Below are positions 1 to 11,620 of a DNA stretch of 29,437 nucleotides, in pieces (position 1 is the stretch's first letter; the number at the start of each line of letters is the position of its first letter). The stretch is from Nemertoderma westbladi. Taxonomy: Eukaryota > Xenacoelomorpha > Nemertodermatida > Nemertodermatidae. The stretch covers positions 1 through 29,437 of the forward strand of contig JAUCBJ010005477.1 of assembly GCA_032718475.1 (NCBI GenBank), read 5' to 3'. A model generated the notes under the pieces. It saw only the letters and a list, made by a program, of their open reading frames with translations, made no database searches and was not told where the DNA came from. Position numbers and translations under genes: made by a program.

Positions 1-2014
1 AACTAAAAAATACCAAAATATCAATAAAATAAACTGTGATAAATAAAGGGAGACGTCAAATAATATTTATTCCTAAAAATATTCACCAAAAGTAAAGATA
101 ATGGTGCTGAATTCTTGTTTATTATAATAACATAAAATGCAATTATATGTCAAATACCGGTAGTAATTTATTGTATGCTGATCCCAGTGCAATGTCACGC
201 AATTGAAATTAATGACTAAATAGAAATAAATCAATGGTTAAAACACTATAAAGTACTATATATGCAACAAGGAGTTTTACTACTAAATTCAAACATTACG
301 AAATAATATAGTGTTATTTACATAACATCGTCCTTAAAACAAAAGGCATTGCATTAAATAATTCGAACTTTCTTATAAAATTTGTTTAACAATTTTGTAA
401 AAAATTAACTAAATTACTAAGACCGCAAATATTCTTAATATGAATAGGAACTTTAAATGAACAAATAAATAAGAATATTCTCCATAATAAATTAAAACTT
501 TTTGAATTTGTTTATTCTAAAACTGGAAATTATAAAAAATAACCTTTAACACGATCGTGTAAATAACACGATCTATCTATTCTTTACATTGTACACAGCT
601 TACACATCAAACTTTTAATATTCACCATCCATTTAATTTTTCTCACAGGTGTGGCCTGATGATATATACTATATACATTATGACCCGTAATATACTGTAG
701 TGTAATTCTATGACGACACCCCCCCCCCCCCAAATTTTTTCTACAAATCTTATCATATTGCTTGAAATTTGAAACGCAACTAGTTTAACTCACCGTGGTT
801 GTTACCATGAATGCGGAATTTTCGATTATGCCTTTAATTTTTTTTTGTGTATTTATGAAATAGAATAAATGGCCTGTAGCGAACATAATTCTTGCAATTT
901 TTGAATGCCTATATCTCCGCTGTTTCTAAACGAAATTCAGATATTGTTACATATTTGGAATCCTTGTAACGCAAGAGCTTTCTAAATTTATAGAGGGTGA
1001 GGGGTCTCATCTCAGCGGAAGTCTGTCCTTAAACGGGAAAATAGTAGCTAGTCTCTTCGTTTGAATATTATCTAAGTCTACTTGTGGATAAGCGTGGGAT
1101 AGAATTTGGAGACGTTGTGGGAGTTGGAAATATGAGTTACGTAAGTATGGCAGAATTAGGAAGATGGGCTTCTTTCTAAAAGTATGCCCTGCCGGCCTTG
1201 GAGGTCCAGCTAGTGTAACCGAATTTTATAAAAAATAGTCCAAAGTAGTTTACTTCGATATTAGGACCAGGACGTCATGTAGTTTCTGTGAAACTGACAC
1301 CATGTGGAGCAAATTGAGAAAGAGAGGAAAATTAAGGTGGCAATATGGGCAATTTTTAGTGTATATGCCTTTGAATGTTGGTTTGCGGTATATAGACGTA
1401 AGAAAGAGTTGTCCCTAGAAATTGTGACATCGAGAAAGGAGAAGCTATTGTCATGTTCATAATCCGCTGTAAATTCGAAATTCCTTATGTTGATTATTCC
1501 AGTTTAGGGAGAAAAGTGATTTAATGTTTGTAGGACAGTTGCTAAGCCATTTCGCCTCATAGTCGCAAAGGAACGCGGTAGCAAATGTAGGTCCAAGGGG
1601 GGCTTCCCGTAGATACACCGTCAATTTGGGCCACTCGAATTGCATTCGTTGAAAACAAACTCAATATTTTTGGCAGCATAGCTTTATACTGCGTCCTCGT
1701 TAAGACATCTACGATTTTCTTACTTTTAAATATTTCTAGTAACATTACAATAGTTTCGTTCACAGGTATATTTGTAAAGAGACTTTTGACACGAAGCTAG
1801 CCATGTATACATTTTGGTTAACTTCGATATTTCTCTTTTACAAAAGAGAAGGTGTCCTTGATTGTAAACTCATTACAAGTCTGTGGGGACTGTTTTGGAA
1901 GAAGTTAATTTGCATGGTTATATTGGGGAGTACCAATAGCTGAGAGTATATGCCGTGTGTGGAATCCCTGTTTTATGTTCTATGGGGAGACCTGCATGCA
2001 AATACATAACCACT
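1..2014. other. AT-rich intergenic sequence, no gene seen
   Basis: I see no convincing open reading frame, RNA gene or recognisable element here. Short open frames at 1457-1763 and 1918-2106 on the minus strand have no family features. The stretch holds a 13-base C homopolymer at 719-731 and a short inverted repeat around 541-575 (CACGATCGTGT, AACACGATCT). The base composition is the same AT-rich background as the rest of the window. Confidence 0.5.
719..731. repeat. Poly-C homopolymer run
   Basis: Thirteen consecutive C bases interrupt AT-rich DNA. This is a likely site of length variation and of sequencing error. Confidence 0.9.
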
Positions 2015-3545
2015 GTTGTTACCAACCAATCCCGGAAAAAATAACACAATCGCAATGATAACCTATCTAAAAATAGTGTTATTTTAGTCCTAGGAAAAAA
2101 TAACACATTTATTTTTCAACACTCCGGTATCTGCAATCTGCATGTTGAAATTATATTTATGCCTGTTTGCCGTGTTGTGAATACAGTAGTTAGCTTACGG
2201 TACCGGTTACCTTTACTAACATGAGTGAAAGTGAAAGTTATAAGAATAAGACTATCGTAGGCCTATGGTATGTTTTCAGTTCAGATTGTAGGTAGACTGA
2301 CTGCATGCATCGTACAGTACCGGTAGTGGTACCACAGCTTCCTTTAAGGTCTCAATCACATCACTGCCTTGCAACTACAAAACCTACCTGACCGGTACGC
2401 CTACAGAACAGAGCATATTGGGCAATAATTTAATGTACCGGTACTGGCAAACTAAACGGGAAATGCAGTACTGGTAGGCCTACACTACAAGTTCAGATTG
2501 CACACTCAACTCAGCCTACTCAGAGATCTTTTACTTTCGGTATTTGACAATTATGGACAGCAGCATCCTGATCATGGCAGGAATGCCATTCTCAACAGTT
2601 TCTACGATTCTACCGTAAAGACGAACGTACCAGACAGACAGACTTGTACCTACCAGTTGTAAATAACGTAGGTTTACATACTGCACATGCACAATGCTGT
2701 AGAACTACGGTACCGGTACAACGGTAATACAATTTAAGAAATTCCACCAAAAATATTATATTTTACTTTTTTCGCCAGGAAAAAAAGTTAAATGTTTTCT
2801 CCAGATTTTGGTCTAAATTCGGGCGAAAAAGTAACAATTTAAGAATAAATAATTATTTATTACATGGGAAAAAAATTAGAACTTTTTTTTCATTATTCTC
2901 GAGGCATTTTATTTACCGAGCTTCAGCGAGGTTAATAAAGGGTTGAGAGAATATTGAGAAACAAAATGTTCTACTTTTTTCTCATATACTGTAATACGTA
3001 AGTTTATTCTTAAGTTAAATTGGTACATCGTATACAGTATGGTAAGCCTACATTCACATATTCTCACACGAATGGTTCTGTCTACATTGTGTCTCACCCA
3101 ATTCCACACGATGTAACGCTCTCAGCTGTCCCGAGTAGACTCCCATCACTATCATCGTGTTACCTATACATACTGTGGAATGGAAATAAATTCTAGTATT
3201 TTCCATCATTTATTTTATATTACTTTATTATTTAATCTATTATATTTATTTGTTTTTTTTTTACTTTATTCCAGTTTACCCGCCAGGGGGAAATTGTTAG
3301 GCATAGGCGGCCCGCTCATGTTATTTATTTATTTTATGCCTTGGCCGCTCGTGTTATTTATTAATTTGTAATTAGTGTCTCCCCCCAAAATTTCCAAGCC
3401 CCATTTTTATATTTCTACCCCCAAACAAAACCCTTTTAGAAATCTAGGGTATCTGGATGGGTTTGGTATATTGTAAATTAATAGTGGCTTCTTGATATAA
3501 ACATGATGTAGTTGGTTATTTTTTCCGAGATTAGTTGGTAACAAC
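2015..3545 (+). mobile_element. E1: short copy of a unit with terminal inverted repeats
   Basis: The unit begins GTTGTTACCAAC at 2015 and ends with the complement GTTGGTAACAAC at 3545. The inverted match runs inward for about 31 bases with few mismatches (2015-2045 against 3515-3545). The left two thirds (2015-3050) reappear almost unchanged at 3690-4715. The right part (3051-3545) reappears at about 19787-20283. E1 lacks the middle section present in the second copy, so it looks like an internal-deletion derivative. No transposase frame is visible, so it is probably non-autonomous. The interior contains many TACCGGTA-type palindromes and poly-T tracts. The family is not recognised. Confidence 0.7.
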
Positions 3546-3689
3546 ACATTTATTACCCTGATATTTTGTTATTTTTTTCCGGTTATTTTAACCCTCGGAA
3601 CAGGAAAGCCTCGGCTACGCCTCGGCTAGTTCCTGTTCCTCGGGTTAAAATAACCGGAAAAATAACAAAATATCAGGGTAATAAATATA
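3546..3689. repeat. H: long near-perfect palindrome between E1 and E2
   Basis: The left arm runs from TTTATTACCCTGATATTTTG and the right arm is its complement, ending CAGGGTAATAAATATA. The centre carries the direct repeat GCCTCGGCTA twice. The whole 144-bp segment can fold into one hairpin. A copy missing part of the left arm follows E2 at 20284-20392. It may be the fused outer ends of two adjacent units, or an independent fold-back element. Confidence 0.8.
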
Positions 3690-4715
3690 GTTGTTACCAA
3701 CTAATCCCGGAAAAAATAACACAATCGCAATGATAACCTATCTAAAAATAGTGTTATTTTAGTCCTAGGAAAAAATAACACATTTATTTTTTAACACTCC
3801 GGTATCTGCAATCTGCATGTTGAAATTATATTTATGCCTGTTTGCCGTGTTGTGAATACAGTAGTTAGCTTACGGTACCGGTTACCTTTACTAACATGAG
3901 TGAAAGTGAAAGTTATAAGAATAAGACTATCATAGGCCTATGGTATGTTTTCAGTTCAGATTGTAGGTAGACTGATTGTAGGTAGGCATCGTACAGTACC
4001 GGTAGTGGTACCACAGCTTCCTTTAAGGCAGTAAGGTCTCAATCACATCACTGCCTTGCAACTACAAAACCTACCTGACCGGTACGCCTACAGAACAGAG
4101 CATATTGGGCAATAATTTAATGTACCGGTACTGGCAAACTAAACGGGAAATGCAGTACTGGTAGGCCTACACTACAAGTTCAGATTGCACACTCAACTCA
4201 GCCTACTCAGAGATCTTTTACTTTCGGTATTTGACAATTATGGACGGCAGCATCCTGATCATGGCAGGAATGCCATTCTCAACAGTTTCTAAGATTCTAC
4301 CATAAAGACGAACGTACCAGACAGACAGACTTGTACCTACCAGTTGTAAATAACGTAGGTTTACATACTGCACATGCACAATGCTGTAGAACTACGGTAC
4401 CGGTACAACGGTAATACAATTTAAGAAATTCCACCAAAAATATTATATTTTACTTTTTTCGCCAGAAAAAAAAGTTAAATGTTTTCTCCAGATTTTGGTC
4501 TAAATTCGGGCGAAAAAGTAACAATTTAAGAATAAATGGGAAAAAAATTAAAACTTTTTTTCATTATTCTCGAGGTATTTTATTTACCGAGCTTCAGCGA
4601 GGTTAATAAAAGGTTGATTGAATATTGAGAAACAAAATGTTCTACTTTTTTATACTGTAATACGTAAATTTATTTTTAAGTTAAATTGGTACATCTTATA
4701 CAGTATGGTAAGCCT

Positions 4716-5159
4716 ACAGTACATTGGATAACGTACAGCGATATAGAGTTACAAAATAAATTGAACTATACTATTTAATATATTGCTTCCATAGTTACTG
4801 CGATTCAAATTCTTGTACTCTGGGTTTAACTCATGATTCTGATTACTCAACGTTAAATAATTCAATGTTCTCGAATATTTATTACATAACTAGAGAGCCG
4901 ATTAACAACATAAACCAATATTGGATATTGAGTTCCGTTTTGGAGTGCGCCTTGTAAATACTAAAGTTACAATAACTTTTGAGTGCGTGCATAGATTTAG
5001 CACAAATTACTTGCAAACCTTTTCTACGTCGATGCTCTTGCAACACAATTAATGAAATTTAAAAAATGACACCAAAAATATTTTATTTTTCTATTTTCGA
5101 CGGAAAAAAAGTAAAATTAATGCAATCGTATGGTTACTATTTTCCTATGGAAAAAGTAC
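4716..5159. other. E2-specific middle segment, left part
   Basis: No gene was found. AT-rich sequence absent from E1, running from the point where E1 jumps (after GGTAAGCCTACA) to the LTR insertion site. The last 100 bases resemble the poly-T/GCGAAAAA part of the E units, which continues beyond the LTR element at 18257. Confidence 0.5.
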
Positions 5160-5164
5160 CTCCT
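5160..5164. repeat. Target-site duplication CTCCT, left copy
   Basis: CTCCT lies immediately before the 5' LTR and is repeated at 18252-18256 directly after the 3' LTR. Five bases is within the usual range for BEL/Pao integration, and the pair fixes the element's ends. Confidence 0.85.
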
Positions 5165-6387
5165 TATAAAAGCTTTTGTGGGATATAACTGGACCTTTTG
5201 CTCCACAATCCAGTTTCCCCCAATGCGCTCAAATACTCTAAAAACCTACTGTAAAAGCCTTGCGGATATAATCAGTCCCTTTGCCCGCAAAGTACCGTGT
5301 AGGTGTTTTAGCGGACATAAAAGTCATTCTTTCTGTATGTGTACTTTGGCGGACATAACATGACACTAATGCCGCAATACGCCAAACCCTCTAGCACAGT
5401 GTAGCTTTGATGATTCAGATTACGACATCTACCAGCTGGTTTGCTGACATGGAAACGGCCGTTGGATCCATGGGTTCTTTGTTCGGCTTAACAGCCAATC
5501 AGAGCGATTTTCATTTTATGCGTGGAGATACTCTGCAGATCGTACTAGGCGAGTTCAGTATTGGTTTTTCCTAGGCCAAGAACACCGGCTTTGGAATGAT
5601 TCTGTGTTTCAGACTTTAGCCAACATTAGAATGGCTTTAATTATAGGAACACATAACTGTTATCTTACTCAACTCAACTTAACTCAGTATCACAAACACT
5701 GCATTATTTTACTACTATTTACTGTTGGTTATTAATTGTATCAGTTGATTGAATATTGTTATTTGGAGAATATCGATAAATGATCACTAAACCCCAATCT
5801 TCTTGATACACTAAAGGTTAGAGAGACTGGTTACATATAGCAATTGCGACTTACATTATCGTGGTTTGTAGTGAGTCTAATGCTATTTTATAGGCCCTAC
5901 AAATGTCGGTTGCTATTCTCTTTATATATGATTAAAATCAGTGAAGATCGGCAGATCAGTGTGCAGTATTGTGCGGTAGTGTGTATGAGCTTGACTGATA
6001 ACAAAGCATCTCCTAAAGAATGCGCCTTATGTGTAAATCCTAAGCCATCCCGTTGTGTTTAGTATAAGTCATAGCTCTGTTTACATAGATAGAGCGCCAC
6101 GTCCTAAAGGAACTGCTAATATTTCCCAAAAGTGAATAATATTTGTCAGAGATTATATATTAACGATCAATCGAATAGTACAGTAGGCCTACACCGCAAT
6201 AAGATTAAAGCTTCCGAATCCAGTCTTCCGGGTATATCCAACGGGTGAATGGTCGCTGATAGGCTGGCTTCGGCTAATGTAGTGTTTATTTGTATCAAAT
6301 ACTTGTCATAGGCTAAAGTCGATTTATAAACTAAAAGACATATAAATTTGGCAGGTTAAACTGCTAAAGGTCTTAAAAGCGCGAACA
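5165..6387 (+). repeat. 5' LTR of the BEL/Pao element
   Basis: Aligns without gaps to 17029-18251, with about 20 substitutions by eye (roughly 1.6%). It begins TATAAAAGC where the other LTR has TGTAAAAGC, so the canonical TG start has mutated. It ends GCGAACA. Short open frames inside (5130-5363, 5844-6062) are mirrored in the other LTR only because the LTRs are copies. I see no reason to call them genes. Confidence 0.93.
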
Positions 6388-6568
6388 ATAACAGTTATGT
6401 TTAAATTCTTTATTGCGGTCTAGGCAATAAATACAGTTTACTATTGTTCTGGTAAGAACAATAACAGTTATTACTCCTGATTGCAGTGTAGGCAATAAGT
6501 ACAGTTTACTATTGTTCTGGTAAGAACAATATCAGTTCTAGTTCTTTATTGCAACGTAGGCAATAAAG
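6383..6568 (+). repeat. Three tandem units of about 70 bp at the LTR/leader junction
   Basis: GAACAATAACAGTT or a one-base variant starts at 6383, 6456 and 6524, each time followed by a GCAATAA-type segment. The first unit includes the last five bases of the 5' LTR, so the array has grown directly from the LTR edge. No canonical tRNA primer site is visible at 6388. TGGTAAGAACAAT occurs twice inside the array and could be an alternative, which is unproven. Confidence 0.75.
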
Positions 6569-7336
6569 CCGAATGTACCGGTCGACCGGTGTGACGGGAT
6601 CCAGGAGGGATCCCGATTTATCCGGTATTTAGTTCACGCGTCCCCGCCGTGTATAAAGAGTGAATGAAAGTAAAATGAGTTCTGAAGTTCGGTGTATAAT
6701 AATAAAGGTATAAGATATAGATATATTGTATAGTATATGGAAGGCGGGATACGGTAACTAAAAGTCCCGTGCTCCCCTATCTAAACTAACTAACCTATGC
6801 TAGCACTACTGCACTGAGATAACTGAATTACTGATATTGGGTTACTGGTTATATTGCACGGTTGGCCTAATTACTACCTAATCGATGCCTTGCCCCCCTC
6901 TGATTGGTTGATACCCTTGTTGGCGCCCTTTGGAGTGTTCCCGTTCACTCCACCTATTCTCTCTGGGTTAGGGGTTTGGCCCCTGACCCTTTATTGTGTG
7001 CTTCCTTCCCATTCTTATTGGGATGGCACGAGTTGGTTAATTACCCAATCTCGTGGCTCCCAATATTGCTTATCGGCTTATAACTTTATGGGGTGTTAGC
7101 GGGATTGAATAAGCTAACAACCGGTAACCTGTAGGCCTAACTACCTAACCACCGGAACCGGTACTTACTGTACAGGTACAGTAGTATTATTCGATTTTGA
7201 TAATTATATACCGGTAGGTCTTGATATTAAATCGGGGACGCCTGGTTTTTATTGGGATTTTACTTAGGCCTATTTCTGTCGGTTTTATTTACATGTAAGT
7301 TAATATTGAGCAGAAGACGTATAAGTCTGCTCAGAT
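6569..7336 (+). other. BEL/Pao leader, left part, non-coding
   Basis: No supported gene. The open frame at 6854-7099 has no recognisable family. The segment contains a hairpin at 7017-7064 (arms around TTGGGATGGCACGAG and CTCGTGGCTCCCAA) and a small GGGATCC/GGATCCC inverted repeat near 6597. Untranslated leaders of this size are unusual for BEL/Pao. Confidence 0.5.
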
Positions 7337-7906
7337 TGTTCAGATAATTGTAGGCTGGACTGTTGTCTGACTGTTGTTAGGTCTGAAGGGATTGCGGTGT
7401 GTGTAGAGTCTGTCCGATAAAGTACCAGTTAGAAACGTAGGGGCATCTTGAGTTGTAAGGTAAACCCCCTCCGAAATAATAAGTCGTCCTACTCGGTTAG
7501 AATGCATACTAACTAACCATTTCGGAATCTGCATATACTGTAGTTTATTTAGGCTTGATAGTAGTCTGCCAGCGTTTAGTCTGTATTTGTTTGTGTAGTC
7601 TGTTCAGGTACCGTAATATTATTCAGATAATTTGTAGGTTGGATTGTTGTCGGGCTGTTGTTAGGTCTGAAGAGATTGCGGCGTGTGTGGGGTCTGTCCG
7701 ATAAAGTGCCAGTTAGGAACATAGGGGCATCTTGAGTTGTAAGGTAAACCCCCTCCGAAAGAATAAGTCGTCCTACTCGGTTAGAACGCGTACTAACTAA
7801 CCATTTCGGAATCTGCACATACTGTAGTTTATTTAGGCTTGATAGTAGTCTGCCAGCATTTGGTTTGTATTTGTTTGAGTATTCTGTACGGGTAGCGTAA
7901 TATTTA
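7337..7906 (+). repeat. Tandem duplication, period 284 bp, in the leader
   Basis: Two head-to-tail copies, split near 7621, have corresponding landmarks exactly 284 bases apart (TAGG at 7351 and 7635, GGGCATCTTG at 7441 and 7725). Scattered substitutions separate them. The similar minus-strand open frames inside each copy are a consequence of the duplication and are not called as genes. Confidence 0.9.
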
Positions 7907-8856
7907 TTATTCAGAGTTTATGCGATTATTCGCAACATTCATGTCCCCAAGTTTATTCCTACAGTAATTGTGCTTGTTATACATACCGTTATAGTTAAAT
8001 TAACCCCGGTACTACACGGGCTGCTTGGCGTAGGTAAAGACTGGTGATTTTGTGCCCCGGTCACTCCAGCAGATACCGTGGTTCTTTTAGCTGTTCAAGT
8101 ATATTTAACTGCTGGTTATCTGTTATACAAGTACTTGTACCTAATTTAGGGTTTAGTGTACAGTGCTTTCCGAAAGTAATTAGTGTGTAGGCAGTTTATT
8201 TGTGTTGTAAAGTGGTTAATAGGCACGTTGGTTCTGGTAGACTGCGGTAATTAACTTCTAGGTAGGAACACTCCGTGAAACATAACGTAGTACTTATAGC
8301 GATACGGCTATAAGTCGTCAGATGGTGGTATTTTTTCTATCTGGACAACGCAGTATATTTATTACTGCTATATTATTCTCAAATACCGTAGTATCCTGTC
8401 CGTTGTAATAACCAGATATTCTAACCCTTTGTTAGGCTGGTTTGTAGTTTCCCTGTAAAATTAACCCTAAAAATTCGTACGTGTAATTTTTGTGTGTTTA
8501 TTTAGTGATTGTAATCTCACCATATATTGTACATAATTCGTAGATAAGTAACTTAGGCCAGTAGAATAATTTGTTTTAGTGTCCAATAAGTAGCACTTCA
8601 CTGAGAGCGCACAGCTTCTGTGTAGTGATTGCTTTCCAGAAATAGTAACATCTATTTCAATATTGTAACAAAACCCCTCACACGGGTATATATATATTAT
8701 AAATCAACTCAAAGGTTTATAAACTAGTAGGCCTGTCATACAACAATTAGGTCTTAATATCAGTTGGACTATTGCTTGAATAACAGTAATAAAGAAAATT
8801 AAAGTAACTAAGTAACCCTAAAATTTCAGAAATTCAATTATTCCAAAATAATTGAC
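7907..8856 (+). other. BEL/Pao leader, middle part, non-coding
   Basis: No open frame of note and no recognisable element. AT-rich, with a few short inverted repeats, for example CTTATAGCGATACGGCTATAAG near 8294. Read as part of the long untranslated leader upstream of Gag. Confidence 0.45.
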
Positions 8857-9110
8857 ATACCGGTATCTGCAATAGGCTTATTATATTTATTCTATAAATC
8901 TAAGCTGAAATTATATACCGGTACCGATATTCTGTAATTAATTCTAGTCTATAATTATACTTATATACTATAAGTGTAAGCTGTATACCGGTATTCACGA
9001 TAGGCTTATTATATATTTATATATATTTGTGGTGAAATTATACCGGTATTCTGTGACAAACCTAGTCTGCAATAATACTTATATATACTATAAGTGTATA
9101 CCGGTATTCT
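8857..9110 (+). repeat. Degenerate tandem units beginning ATACCGGTA
   Basis: ATACCGGTA recurs at 8857, 8995 and 9098, followed in the first two by similar segments (AATAGGCTTATTATAT, ACTATAAGTGTA). Units are about 138 and 103 bp, the second being shortened. This is the last of three tandem-repeat blocks in the leader, about 100 bp before the Gag start. Confidence 0.7.
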
Positions 9111-9208
9111 AATATATTGTAATTAATTACTAGGCTGATAGTCATACTGAATTACTAGACTTGCTTTAACTGTAATATAGCAGTAGGCATTCAACTGTAC
9201 AAACAAAC

Positions 9209-9907
9209 ATGACTGACATAAAGCAAACTCTGTCAGATAGTCTACTAGAAACAACAGTCTGTTTCTCAGATCGGAGTATAGAGAATCCCAGACCGAGGTC
9301 TGAGACCCCTCCTACTGTAAGAAAGGCAACCCCTACAGTAGTTGTGTCAGAACCCAGGTTAGTAGAAGCAATTTTGCAGTTTGCGAAGTTAGTGAAGTGC
9401 CGTAGGTCTGCCATAGGCACTCGGGCTCAAGTCAAGCGGGACCAGGAGGCAGCTGTTAAACAGCAACAACATCCTAGCCAAGAACTTAGATCCCAGCGAC
9501 CCGATAGCTCCAGTAGTTCGGATACTGTAGAGCTGACCCCCGAACACGGAGTGAAGATGGCGGATACGGTTTATTCAGATCCCCTTCTCACTCTTCCTGC
9601 AGCAGTACTAACTACGGTATTGATTGCGGTGGAGGAACACCAAGTCGATTGGGCAAGAAGTAAGCGATTGACTCAAGACAGTTATGCGGGATACACAAGG
9701 GAAGAATTGATGTCTATTGTCGAGTCGCAATGGAACTTCCCCGGACCCGGACTCCCGTTAGACTTATCCGAAGCTACCTGGGAAGACATACACAGGATGG
9801 GAGTGACAAAAGATACAATGGATCCAGCTGTTTGGAAGAGGTCGGCAGCAGGATATGTGCAGGGATTCTTCGGCTCTTTAGAGCGATTAGAGGAACAACT
9901 GTTTTGA
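9209..9907 (+). pseudogene. gag: BEL/Pao Gag, N-terminal segment, ended by a premature stop
   Basis: An ATG at 9209 opens 232 codons ending in TGA at 9905-9907. The same frame continues open after the stop to a TAG at 10100-10102, then runs on to 11620. The simplest reading is one Gag frame with two nonsense mutations. Residues 20-110 are basic, Pro- and Gln-rich and low in complexity. Residues 120-230 look folded, with many Leu and Trp. I do not recognise a named domain here. Assignment to Gag depends on frame continuity with the downstream Gag core and on the position 2.8 kb inside the LTR. An independent leader ORF is possible but less likely. Confidence 0.55.
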
Positions 9908-10153
9908 CAACCCCAAGGACCTCAAGAGCAGGAAGAGCTGCTTTATCAAGTACGCGAAAGAACTCTACGCATTAGACTAATCCTATCGGCCTTTGAGGAA
10001 GCTTCCAAAAGAAGGCAGGACACGTCGTTGCAAGTTGCTGTCAAGACTTGGTTCCAGAGGGTGGATCTCAAGGTTCAAGAAACGGCCCAGTGGAAATTTT
10101 AGCTGGCTGAGCGACCAACCTATGAAGAATCAACCGATGCCACCTTTTCTCAA

Positions 10154-11620
10154 GTGGAAAGCGAAGTGACAGCAGAGAGACCGCGAACGAGAGACGCTAT
10201 CGACATCTATCTGTCAGACTATCAATGTTTCCTAGGCGACGAAGAGTTGAGGAGACGGCTGTCTGGACTTCGCCCTAATAGTGAAAGAGCCAAGCTTGTG
10301 TTGGACGCAATCGATGCGGAAATGTTAGCTGCTAACCAAGCTAAATTTGATGAACGCCTCCGCATAGCTAGAGTCCAAGAAGAACAAGTAAAGAAAAAAC
10401 GGATAGAAGATCGAAAAGCAGCGGCAATGGCATCAGCCGAAGCGGAAAGGAAAGCGGCAGCAGTCAAAGCGGAAAGAAAGGCAGCAGTAGCAGCAGCAGC
10501 GGCCGAAGCGGAAAGAAAAGAGGCGGAAGCAGAACGGAGAGCGTCTGAAGAGACCACCCAACTGGAGTTGGAAAATCTTCAAGAGACGCAAGACTGCATA
10601 AACAAACAGTTAACAGCTAGTCAAATGCAGATGATGAGTCGATATACTCCCAAACGACAAGGATATACATCATCTGAGGAAGGCGATACCACCGATCCTG
10701 AAGGCGGAGGAAATAGATCTCGTCTAAGTAGGCGTAGAAGAACATCTCACCGTCACAAATTGCCTGATTTGCCTCCAGCTGTTAGAAGACAACTAGCTAG
10801 CACAGACTTAGGTAGTACAGAACACACAGACCAAATTATTACCGTAGAAAGACTCCCTACTATAGTAGATGAGCCTAAAATAATTAGGCCTGTTATCGAA
10901 ACCACCCCTTCGGTGAGAGAGACCCCTGTACTCCCCGAACCTACCACGAAATTCCCTTTGCACAGTACTAAACTGCCTGTACCCTGTAGAACAGCCCAAG
11001 AGAATATCCCGGTCCTGGACGCCGAGAGAGAAATCCAAGATTTGTTTCCCGTTGTCCCGCGTCTGCCCGCTACTATGTTGGCGACTCCCGCTTTGGCGGT
11101 CGAGTGGGTAGATGAGGGACGGCGGGAGATGGGTCTCTTGCTCGGGCAGCTGAGGGAACACCTGGAATGTTCCTCCCGGCAGGTCCGAGATTTAGAAGGG
11201 ACTGTCCACCAGCTTAAGGGAACAGTAAGGGAAAGTAGGTTAGAATTGCAAGAAGTGCAGCAAAGTATCGCGTTAGAACGCGATAAATTAGTGAATATAC
11301 AAAAGGGTATACCAACACCCCCTGTAACCATGTGTCAACCTGTTAGGTCTGAAGTATTTAATGCGCAAGGTGTGGAGCCTACACGCATCTATGCTGCTAG
11401 TGAAGTAGAAACTCCTATAGTAAACCCTATTAAGGGTAATTATAAACCTGTTGATAATGATATTCCCTATAGACCTGATAATAATCCGAGAAATTTATAT
11501 ACCGATAACTCGATATTAAATAACACGATGGCCCAAGAAAGTTTTACGCGTCAAATGGCTAGAACCGAAGCCCGTCAAGCGGTCAAAGGTGGGAGAAATT
11601 GTCAAATTCAATGGAGATGA
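10154..11620 (+). pseudogene. gag: BEL/Pao Gag, middle segment with coiled coil
   Basis: An open stretch of 488 codons in the same frame as 9209-9907. Residues about 85-150 form a Lys/Glu/Ala-rich coiled coil built on AERKAA-type repeats. A Ser/Arg-rich linker (RSRLSRRRR) follows, then a second Leu/Glu-rich helical stretch at about 325-385. Its frame ends in a TGA at 11618 just after the start of the conserved Gag core, which continues in the +1 frame from about 11589. BEL/Pao elements usually encode Gag in one frame, so I read this as a frameshift lesion near 11590. A programmed shift cannot be excluded, but no obvious slippery heptamer is visible. Confidence 0.65.

Noticed and set aside
5844-6062. 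Conserved 72-codon open frame repeated at 17708-17926
   Set aside because: Both lie at the same place in the two LTRs, so conservation follows from LTR identity. There are no domain features.
6890-6960. TTGGCGCCCTTTGG as a retroviral-type primer-binding site
   Set aside because: It resembles a lysine-tRNA site for a few bases only and lies more than 500 bp from the LTR edge.
7340-7818. Two similar minus-strand open frames of 64 and 80 codons
   Set aside because: They mirror the 284-bp tandem duplication in the retrotransposon leader. No family signature, and the strand is opposite to the element.
10753-11331. Long minus-strand open frame of 192 codons
   Set aside because: Antisense shadow of the Gag frame, with composition set by Gag codons.
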